DNA from: an uncultured Ruminococcus sp.
Lineage (GTDB): Bacteria; Bacillota; Clostridia; Oscillospirales; Acutalibacteraceae
Reading direction: 5' to 3'
NCBI GenBank assembly: GCA_902773065.1
Contig: CACYDD010000202.1
Coordinates: forward strand, 1 to 6,481
Length of the DNA: 6,481 nucleotides
Shown: one piece after another, positions 1-3,909 of the stretch
Layout of the letters: every line of letters starts with the position of its first letter
Position numbering within the stretch: position 1 is the first letter of the stretch
Translations under genes and position numbers: made by a program
Notes under the pieces: generated by a model
Told to the model about the DNA's origin: nothing
Seen by the model: the letters and a program-made list of their open reading frames with translations, nothing else
The model's database searches: none

Positions 1-148
1 CCAGCCTACCATATACTGCTCATTGTCAATAGCTTTCGCGGCATAAACGCAAATTACTTACCCACACATTCTATGGATGCCTCATTAATAATTAATAATT
101 ATTTGTCCGCCGGGTGTTATTCTTAAAGGCAAATTCATCGGCGTGTTG

Positions 149-193
149 ACCCCCATCAGTCACAGCGTTAGCCGTGACAGCTTCCCCGGAGGG
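149..193. repeat. Degenerate hairpin repeat (GTCAC...GTGAC followed by CTTCCCCGGAGGG)
   Basis: The arms GTCAC (159-163) and GTGAC (174-178) form a stem with an inner GC/GC pair. A C-rich then G-rich segment, CTTCCCCGGAGGG (181-193), follows and can fold on itself. The wording 'CCCCATCAGTCAC...GTGACAGCTTCCCC' resembles a short intergenic repeat that I recall as widespread in gut Clostridia. That family match is from memory and has not been searched. The element appears partial or mutated. It does not overlap a gene. Confidence 0.45.
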
Positions 194-263
194 CATATGC
201 GTACACTTTAGACATTGAAGAACCTTTACCTTTATCAACAAAGTTGCAAGAGCATACCTATCT

Positions 264-397
264 CGCCTCCCCTGAAAGGGGAGTTGGCAAAAATTGCCAG
301 ATGATACTTGAATATATCATAAAAATTCAATAGAATTTAAAACTTGAGTTCACTAAAAACTCAGTGCAATTTTTGACGGAGGGGTTAGAGGGGCAGG
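264..397. repeat. MITE-like element with imperfect terminal inverted repeats
   Basis: The left end (266-297) and the reverse complement of the right end (366-397) are both 32 nt. They share an outer CCT and C-run and an inner CAAAAATTGC, so the ends form an imperfect inverted repeat about 130 bp apart. The inside is full of small hairpins: CTCCCC/GGGGAG (267-272 with 278-283), TGGCAA/TTGCCA (285-290 with 294-299), ATGATA/TATCAT (301-306 with 315-320), AATTC/GAATT (324-328 with 333-337) and TGAGTT/AACTCA (345-350 with 358-363). No ORF is present, as expected of a non-autonomous miniature element or a foldback repeat. No clean target-site duplication was found by eye. Confidence 0.5.
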
Positions 398-473
398 AAA
401 AAGCCGACTTTGTTACAGAACTTCAAAGGGAGAAATTCTTCAAATTGTCAACTGTAAAGTAAACATATTTCAG

Positions 474-515
474 GCACATAAGCAGAGTATTACATTTCTG
501 CTTATGTGCTTTTTT
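474..515 (+). terminator. Rho-independent terminator with no gene upstream in the window
   Basis: A perfect 13-bp stem (GCACATAAGCAGA at 474-486 pairs with TCTGCTTATGTGC at 497-509) with a 10-nt loop is followed at once by six T residues (510-515). The T tract lies only on the plus side, so it ends a plus-strand transcript. The nearest plus-strand gene must lie left of the window, or the terminator ends a noncoding RNA from within 1-470. Confidence 0.85.
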
Positions 516-573
516 GCCCGGCGAGCCGCCGAAACCTATTTCGCGTTTGACTTTTTAATAATATCCAAATTCC

Positions 574-602
574 TTGCCGCGTTTCAAGTAAAATCGTATA
601 AT
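574..602 (+). promoter_or_regulatory. Sigma-A promoter for the small-ORF pair
   Basis: A -35 box TTGCCG (574-579) and a perfect -10 box TATAAT (597-602) are separated by 17 bp. Transcription would start near 609 and leave a leader of about 70 nt before the ATG at 679. The promoter lies downstream of the orphan terminator, so the two small ORFs form their own transcription unit. Confidence 0.7.
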
Positions 603-678
603 GCAAATATTGGAGTCTGATTATGTGATTTGTATAAAATTATTTTCTTTGCAAATAATGTATTTGAGGTGACTTACT

Positions 679-825
679 ATGGCAAAACAGGGAATGAAAA
701 GACCTGAAAGAACGCATACCAAGCCGCATAATGAAGTATCTCCCGTTCCCGAAATTCAGGGAAAGGCAAAGCACGGAAAAAACGAGCCGCACCGATCATT
801 GAAGGCACACAGGGGGCAGAAATGA
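679..825 (+). CDS. Small basic protein of unknown function (48 aa), possibly the first half of a frameshifted protein
   Basis: The start is supported by GAGGTGA (666-672), 6 nt before the ATG, and by a promoter at 574-602. The protein opens MAKQGMKRPERTHTKPHNEV and is rich in Lys, Arg, His and Pro, with no signal peptide or membrane segment, so it is probably cytosolic and largely unstructured. I do not recognise a named family. The last 13-14 codons look out of frame: from about 783, the other frame reads RAAPIIEGTQGAE and runs directly into the next ORF. A heptamer A AAA AAC (777-783) sits in the zero frame exactly where the switch would occur. The gene is therefore either a real 48-residue product, a product of programmed -1 frameshifting, or a pseudogene with a lost or gained A. 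Its stop overlaps the next start as ATGA. Confidence 0.6.
   Translation: MAKQGMKRPERTHTKPHNEVSPVPEIQGKAKHGKNEPHRSLKAHRGQK
777..783 (+). other. Candidate -1 ribosomal frameshift site (A AAA AAC)
   Basis: The heptamer is in register with the upstream ORF: it is the last base of GGA, then AAA, then AAC. This matches the X XXY YYZ rule for -1 slippage. An SD-like AGGGAAAGG (758-766) ends 10 nt before it, similar in placement to the stimulatory SD upstream of the dnaX slip site in E. coli. After slippage the next codon starts at 783 and the frame stays open to the stop at 951-953. There is no obvious strong stem within 5-10 nt downstream; the nearest clear hairpin (830-836 with 844-850) is 46 nt away. 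A random A6 run is a reasonable alternative explanation. Confidence 0.35.
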
Positions 826-953
826 AAGTGTATCATAATTTCGATGATACTACCGAAAGACCCATCTCCAACGCCTATGCAGTGATCGATACCGACCTTG
901 GAAGGGATAATATCGAAAACGATATACCTGAGGCTGATTTGCAGGATATCTGA
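822..953 (+). CDS. Small acidic protein of unknown function (43 aa), overlapping the preceding ORF
   Basis: The ATG overlaps the upstream stop in the form ATGA (822-825). It is preceded by AGGGGG (811-816) with 5-nt spacing, so it can be translated on its own or by coupling. The protein starts MKVYHNFDDTTERPISNAYA and ends in acidic residues (ENDIPEADLQDI). It has no signal peptide or membrane helix and I do not recognise a family. The same frame is open upstream to about 735 and reads sensibly from 783 (PIIEGTQGAE), so the true product may be the C-terminal part of a longer protein made by frameshifting from the ORF at 679. The basic first half and acidic second half would then belong to one 91-residue chain. 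No independent promoter is seen between the two ORFs. Confidence 0.55.
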   Translation: MKVYHNFDDTTERPISNAYAVIDTDLGRDNIENDIPEADLQDI

Positions 954-985
954 ACCTGACAGACAATTTTATCACCGCATTAATA

Positions 986-1013
986 ATGCCGTCCGAATTG
1001 CTTCGGACGGCAT
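986..1013. terminator. Hairpin between convergent genes, probable bidirectional terminator
   Basis: A perfect 12-bp stem (986-997 with 1002-1013, GC-rich core GCCGTCCGAA) closes a 4-nt TTGC loop. It lies 32 nt after the stop of the 822 ORF and 8 nt after the stop of the minus-strand gene ending at 1022. Neither side has a strong T run: the minus side reads TATTAATG and the plus side AGATATC. Termination may therefore be partial, but position and symmetry favour a shared terminator. Confidence 0.65.
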
Positions 1014-1021
1014 AGATATCA

Positions 1022-1198
1022 TTACTCTGCTGCAATGTTGTTGACAAGACGGCGCATTTCTTCCTTAGAGCTTACTGCATGGGCGGCATTGATCAGCTCC
1101 TGCTTTTCATATTCGTTCATAGAAGCAAATCTGCTGACCGCTTCCGGATTCTGTGCAAGTGCCATTCCAAGACCAACAGGCATATCATCGTATTTCAT
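1022..1198 (-). CDS. Small helical protein of unknown function (58 aa)
   Basis: The start at 1198 gives MKYDDMPVGLGMALAQNPEA and is chosen over the ATG seven codons upstream because TTGGAGGG lies just before it at normal spacing, inside the longer frame. The product is soluble and predicted helical. It has a short N-terminal motif (DDMPVGLGMALAQNPEAVSRF) followed by an alternating-charge helix (MNEYEKQELINAAHAV) and a closing helix (SKEEMRRLVNNI). Small proteins with this 'MPVGLGMALAQN...F..L' plan are familiar to me as conserved hypotheticals in gut Clostridia. The F-x(n)-L/M...I..A motif loosely recalls the C-terminal helices of the YdeI/OmpD-associated family. I cannot assign a function. 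The gene is convergent with the small-ORF pair and divergent from the acidic protein gene at 1420. No convincing promoter was found by eye, although an inverted repeat lies upstream at 1242-1259. Confidence 0.8.
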   Translation of the reverse strand: MKYDDMPVGLGMALAQNPEAVSRFASMNEYEKQELINAAHAVSSKEEMRRLVNNIAAE

Positions 1199-1241
1199 AA
1201 ATTTACCCTCCAATAACATAATTTGTTTTGATAATCATATT

Positions 1242-1259
1242 TTTCCACTTTTCTGGAAA
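1242..1259. promoter_or_regulatory. Inverted repeat upstream of the 58-aa gene, possible operator
   Basis: The perfect arms TTTCCA (1242-1247) and TGGAAA (1254-1259) are separated by 6 bp and lie 44 bp before the start of the minus-strand gene. In minus orientation the TTTCCA arm could also act as a poor -35, with GATTAT 17 bp later. The spacing suits binding of a dimeric regulator, but short AT-rich inverted repeats arise by chance. Confidence 0.25.
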
Positions 1260-1348
1260 GATATACAGTCTATTTTATGTTTTATGATATTATCTGATCG
1301 ACAATCGGGAAATTTTGTCTGAAATTTTATTTATTTTAAACAATATTC

Positions 1349-1377
1349 TTGAACTTTGCATTTTAAAATGGTATAAT
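1349..1377 (+). promoter_or_regulatory. Sigma-A promoter of the acidic membrane-anchored protein gene
   Basis: TTGAAC (1349-1354) and a perfect TATAAT (1372-1377) are spaced by 17 bp. Transcription would begin near 1384, giving a leader of about 36 nt. The ribosome binding site GAAAGGGCG (1403-1411) precedes the ATG at 1420. Confidence 0.85.
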
Positions 1378-1419
1378 ACTATTTATTGATACATCACTTA
1401 ATGAAAGGGCGTAAAAATT

Positions 1420-1917
1420 ATGGCAAAGAAAAAAACTGTTGTTGAGGAAGAAGTTAAGGAAATCGTTTCTGAAGAGACTGTAGTTGTTGAAACAGAAGAA
1501 ACAAAAGCGGAAACCGAAACCACTTCATCTGATGAAATATCTGAAACAAAAACTGATGAAACAGCCGAACCGGCGGAGAAAACTTCCGAAGAAGCAGAGC
1601 CGACTGAGGAGGAAGCAAAGAAACCTTTTGGCTTAGGTTCAAGGATCATCAATAAAATCAAAGAAAAAAACAGCAAAACAGAAGAGACAGAAACAGCAGA
1701 AGCTGAAACTGAAAATGAAAGCGAAACAGAATCTGAATCAGAATCTGAATCAGAAACAGAGGAAGATGACTTTTTTGAAGATTTTGATATTGAGGAAATT
1801 ATTGCTGAGCAGGAAAGAAGAGACAGCCTGAAAAGAAAAGCTGCCATCGCAGCCGCAGGTGTTGCTGCCATTGGTATTCTTGCCCTTGCAATCAAGGCTC
1901 TTGGTAAAAGAAAATAA
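1420..1917 (+). CDS. Highly acidic low-complexity protein with C-terminal membrane anchor (165 aa)
   Basis: A strong promoter and a ribosome binding site define the start. Residues 6-66 and 87-135 are dominated by Glu, Thr and Ser, with an ESESESES tract at 104-111. A less acidic patch, KKPFGLGSRIINKIKEK (67-83), separates the two acidic arms. Near the end, KRK (138-140) precedes an Ala/Ile-rich hydrophobic segment at 141-158, and the protein finishes with KALGKRK. There is no N-terminal signal, so the layout fits a tail-anchored protein with the acidic part in the cytoplasm. Its role is unknown. Acidic, disordered anchored proteins can act as scaffolds or ion/polycation binders, but that is only a possibility here. 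The gene is monocistronic, between a divergent small gene and a convergent lipoprotein gene. The long antisense serine-rich frame opposite it is a by-product of its Glu-rich codons. Confidence 0.85.
   Translation: MAKKKTVVEEEVKEIVSEETVVVETEETKAETETTSSDEISETKTDETAEPAEKTSEEAEPTEEEAKKPFGLGSRIINKIKEKNSKTEETETAEAETENESETESESESESETEEDDFFEDFDIEEIIAEQERRDSLKRKAAIAAAGVAAIGILALAIKALGKRK
1729..1752 (+). repeat. Perfect 12-bp tandem repeat inside the acidic gene
   Basis: GAATCTGAATCA occurs twice in tandem, in frame, encoding ESES twice (residues 104-111). Related but diverged GAA-A/T-CA units flank it. This is a slippage-prone tract that would change the length of the acidic arm in 4-residue steps without breaking the frame. 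Confidence 0.8.
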
Positions 1918-1942
1918 TTCAGTAAAGCAACAATAAAAACCG

Positions 1943-1983
1943 GCACCCTGAACTTGTACATTTTTTGAACAAGTTCAGGGTGC
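1943..1983. terminator. Bidirectional rho-independent terminator
   Basis: A perfect 15-bp stem (1943-1957 with 1969-1983) closes an 11-nt loop rich in T. It sits 25 nt after the stop of the acidic protein gene and 17 nt after the stop of the convergent lipoprotein gene. In minus orientation the stem is followed by CGG then five T, a good termination tract. In plus orientation TTAATAATTATT follows, which is weaker. It probably serves both genes. Confidence 0.85.
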
Positions 1984-2000
1984 TTAATAATTATTAATTG

Positions 2001-2999
2001 TTAATTAGTTTCTGTTGGGAGTGAGATTTCTGGCATGGAAAGATCTCCGAGACCAAGATCGCTTGCTGAGAATTCTTTTTTCTCATAATCAGACGGAAGT
2101 GTGAGTTTGGATTCGTCGATATCAACGGAAATTTTATCGAATTTGATCAGCATTGCAGAACCTTCGGATTCTACACGAATGAGTTTTGCCTCGCTGGCGT
2201 CAAAATAAACTTTTACCTTTGTGACTTTCTCTTCACTTGCAGAAGAATCATCTGATTTTTCTGTAACAGTGTAGCTTTCATAGCTGTATTCCGTGCCGTC
2301 GTATTCTTCTGTTCCGTCGCCTTCATAGGTGACTTCTTTCTTGTCCTTGCCTGCAATGATACTGTCAGTATCAATACCGCCGAGCAGTCCGCCTGCCATG
2401 TCACCGATTCCGGAAAGTGCATTGCTTGTTTCAGAGCCGCTTTCTTCTGCTGCTTCTGATTCGGCTTTGGCTGCTTCCTCTGCTGTCTGAAGTACCTGAT
2501 AGGATTTGGTTTTGTCATTGATCGAGAATGTGCCATCCTTGTTTTTCAGAAGATCCATGCTCATGATGCCAAGATCAAAGGTGATCCTGTAATCCTTATC
2601 GGCATTTTTGGTGATGCTGAGGGAAATTTCGGAAGTCAGTCCCGACAGATCAAGAGCCAGTGCAGAAGTTTCGGATGATTCCTGACTGCTTTCCTCTGAT
2701 TTTTCCTCCTCCATTTTTGCCGAAACCGTAATGGTTTTATTCTCAAAGGTCTGTACCATCTGCTTGGTTTTCGGACCGAGCTTTTCCATGTCGATGTATT
2801 CCTCGATGGTTTTCTGAATATCAGGGTCGGTGTCAAATTCGATAACGCTTTCCTCGATGCTTTCTTCCACATTTTCTCCGGCAGAAACTGTTTCGCCTGT
2901 ACTTGCAGCGGAAGAATTTTCCTGATTGTCATTGTTATTGCAGGCAGAAATCGACAAAGCAAGAAAAGCTGTCAGCATCAGTGCTGTAAATTTTTTCAT
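2001..2999 (-). CDS. Secreted lipoprotein of unknown function (332 aa)
   Basis: The start is fixed by AAAGGAGAG (complement of 3009-3017), 9 nt upstream. Residues 1-20 form a type II signal peptide: MKK, a hydrophobic core, and a lipobox ISAC with the lipidated cysteine at 20. The mature protein would be tethered to the outer face of the membrane. An Asn/Ser/Glu linker runs to about residue 55. The globular part (56-306) has alternating strand-like segments such as NKTITVSAKM, YRITFDLGIMSMDLL, GTFSINDKTKSYQVL, VKVYFDASEAKLIRV and MLIKFDKISVDID, then a closing LPSDYE. This pattern resembles LolA/LppX-like lipid-binding folds of Gram-positive lipoproteins, but that is an inference from pattern. 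Ser/Glu/Ala-rich insertions lie at 97-112 and 173-192. The gene is transcribed away from the ABC operon and may be functionally linked to it. It has its own promoter (3033-3061). Confidence 0.88.
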   Translation of the reverse strand: MKKFTALMLTAFLALSISACNNNDNQENSSAASTGETVSAGENVEESIEESVIEFDTDPDIQKTIEEYIDMEKLGPKTKQMVQTFENKTITVSAKMEEEKSEESSQESSETSALALDLSGLTSEISLSITKNADKDYRITFDLGIMSMDLLKNKDGTFSINDKTKSYQVLQTAEEAAKAESEAAEESGSETSNALSGIGDMAGGLLGGIDTDSIIAGKDKKEVTYEGDGTEEYDGTEYSYESYTVTEKSDDSSASEEKVTKVKVYFDASEAKLIRVESEGSAMLIKFDKISVDIDESKLTLPSDYEKKEFSASDLGLGDLSMPEISLPTETN

Positions 3000-3032
3000 T
3001 TAGAAACACTCTCCTTTATTAATAATGATTTG

Positions 3033-3061
3033 ATTTTATCATAATGAACGGCTAATTTCAA
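3033..3061 (-). promoter_or_regulatory. Sigma-A promoter of the lipoprotein gene
   Basis: On the minus strand, TTGAAA (complement of 3056-3061) and TAAAAT (complement of 3033-3038) are separated by exactly 17 bp. Transcription would start near 3026, leaving a leader of about 27 nt that contains the ribosome binding site. Confidence 0.7.
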
Positions 3062-3085
3062 TGTGTAAATTGTATATATTTTATG

Positions 3086-3105
3086 AATATTTGAATGGAA
3101 ATATT
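3086..3105. promoter_or_regulatory. Inverted repeat between divergent promoters, possible regulator site
   Basis: The perfect arms AATATTT (3086-3092) and AAATATT (3099-3105) are separated by GAATGG. The site ends 17 bp before the -35 box of the ABC operon and lies 24 bp beyond the -35 box of the lipoprotein promoter, so one bound dimer could act on both. The arms are pure A/T, which lowers confidence. Confidence 0.35.
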
Positions 3106-3122
3106 TTATTTTCAATATGTGC

Positions 3123-3151
3123 TTGACAAAATTATAACAAAGTTTTATACT
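3123..3151 (+). promoter_or_regulatory. Sigma-A promoter of the ABC transporter operon
   Basis: A perfect TTGACA (3123-3128) and TATACT (3146-3151) are spaced by 17 bp. Transcription would start near 3158 and leave a leader of about 43 nt that ends in the strong ribosome binding site AAGGAGGT (3188-3195). Confidence 0.88.
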
Positions 3152-3200
3152 CATATCAGTAAGTGTTAAATACATCTAACTAAAATCAAGGAGGTATATT

Positions 3201-3899
3201 ATGCAGCTGAAAATTGAAAATATCCATAAGTTTTTCGGCAGCGGTGAGAACAAAACAGAAGTATTGAAAGGAATCAGTTGTACGGTGGACAGCGGCAGTA
3301 TCTGTGTACTGCTCGGACCGTCAGGCTCGGGAAAATCAACGCTTTTGAATATCATCGGCGGAATAGAAACAGCAGACGAGGGAACGATTTATATCGGTGA
3401 CGAGAAAATTGAAAACATGAGCGAAAAAAAGCTTTCACTCTACAGAAGAAAGCACCTTGGTTACGTGTTTCAGGCTTACAACCTTGTGCCTGACCTTACC
3501 GTAAAGGAAAATATAGAAGTCGGTGCATATCTCAGTGATGACCCTATGTCGGTCGATGATATGCTGAATATGCTCGGTCTCTGGGAGCATAAGGATAAAA
3601 TGCCGAATCAGCTTTCGGGCGGTCAGCAGCAAAGAACATCGATCGGAAGAGCGATCATCAAACGTCCTGATATTCTTCTTTGCGATGAGCCGACAGGCGC
3701 GCTGGATTACAAGACCTCCAAGGATATTCTGAAGCTGATCGAGGAAGTCAATAAAACCTGCGGAAATACCATCATTATGGTAACGCATAATGATGCCCTG
3801 AAAAATATGGCAGACAGAGTAATCAAGCTTCGTGACGGTGCTGTGCGCAGCGATAAGGTAAATCAAACAAAAATCGCCGCACAGGATCTTGACTGGTAA
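3201..3899 (+). CDS. ABC transporter ATP-binding protein, MacB/LolD/FtsE type (232 aa)
   Basis: This is the cytoplasmic ATPase that powers the permease encoded next to it. All nucleotide-binding motifs are intact: Walker A GPSGSGKST (39-47), Q-loop YVFQ with Gln91, signature LSGGQQQR (138-145), Walker B ILLCDEPTGALD (158-169) with catalytic Glu163, and the switch His196 in VTHN. The sequence 'LGPSGSGKSTLLNIIGGIE', the phrase VFQAYNLVPDLTVKEN and the DEPTGALD ending are typical of the MacB/LolD/BceA branch, which pairs with FtsX-like permeases. The length (about 230 residues) is normal for that branch. The start follows AAGGAGGT at 6-nt spacing. It is the first gene of a two-gene operon; its TAA stop lies inside the ribosome binding site of the permease gene. 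The substrate is not determined. Confidence 0.96.
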   Translation: MQLKIENIHKFFGSGENKTEVLKGISCTVDSGSICVLLGPSGSGKSTLLNIIGGIETADEGTIYIGDEKIENMSEKKLSLYRRKHLGYVFQAYNLVPDLTVKENIEVGAYLSDDPMSVDDMLNMLGLWEHKDKMPNQLSGGQQQRTSIGRAIIKRPDILLCDEPTGALDYKTSKDILKLIEEVNKTCGNTIIMVTHNDALKNMADRVIKLRDGAVRSDKVNQTKIAAQDLDW

Positions 3900-3904
3900 G
3901 GAGG
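3898..3904 (+). promoter_or_regulatory. Ribosome binding site of the permease, overlapping the ATPase stop codon
   Basis: AAGGAGG begins at the second base of the TAA stop (3897-3899) and ends 5 nt before the ATG at 3910. This identifies the ATG at 3910 rather than the in-frame TTG at 3889. It also suggests that ribosomes finishing the ATPase re-initiate on the permease, keeping the two in proportion. Confidence 0.85.
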
Positions 3905-3909
3905 ACGCT

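Larger units (their letters stand above)
1..678. other. Long gene-poor intergenic region with repeats, a terminator and a promoter
   Basis: I see no gene with a credible start and ribosome binding site here. The stretch contains an AT-rich ATTAATA tandem (84-97), a hairpin repeat (about 149-193), a 130-bp MITE-like element (about 264-397), a strong plus-strand terminator (474-515) and the promoter of the downstream small ORFs (574-602). Both strands are mostly closed by stops. The exception is a minus-strand frame open from position 57 to the left edge, which is described in the findings. The density of hairpins suggests decayed mobile repeats or a noncoding transcript rather than protein-coding DNA. 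Confidence 0.6.

Noticed and set aside
84..103. AT-rich ATTAATA tandem as a replication or attachment site
   Set aside because: Similar ATTAAT-rich runs occur at other gene ends here (1984-2007), so it is more likely compositional. No DnaA boxes or integrase gene accompany it.
1..660. CRISPR array or tRNA in the gene-poor left region
   Set aside because: No regularly spaced direct repeats are present, and no cloverleaf with a T-loop GTTCRA motif was found. The hairpins differ in sequence from one another.
850..1047. 65-residue minus-strand frame opposite the second tiny ORF
   Set aside because: It crosses the GC-rich terminator hairpin at 986-1013 and has no ribosome binding site; its composition is Arg/Tyr-rich as expected of noncoding antisense.
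1199..1219. Upstream ATG for the small minus-strand gene (7 extra residues)
   Set aside because: The GGAGGG motif falls inside this extension and fits the internal ATG at 1198; no binding site precedes the outer ATG.
1035..1322. 95-residue plus-strand frame opposite the 58-aa gene
   Set aside because: It lacks a ribosome binding site at its start, it is antisense to a gene with a clear RBS, and it runs on into AT-rich intergenic DNA.
1398..1961. 187-residue minus-strand frame rich in Ser, Val and Phe
   Set aside because: It is the antisense of the Glu/Thr-rich acidic gene. GAA/GAG-rich codons give long open antisense frames, it covers the promoter-proven gene on the other strand, and it runs into the terminator loop.
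3000..3200. BceR-type two-component operator upstream of the ABC operon
   Set aside because: No TGTGAC/GTCACA-type half sites were seen, and no kinase or regulator gene lies in the window. Only an A/T-only inverted repeat is present.
3889..3909. Upstream TTG start for the permease (7 extra residues)
   Set aside because: The AAGGAGG at 3898-3904 lies inside this extension and is ideally spaced for the ATG at 3910; no ribosome binding site is placed for the TTG.
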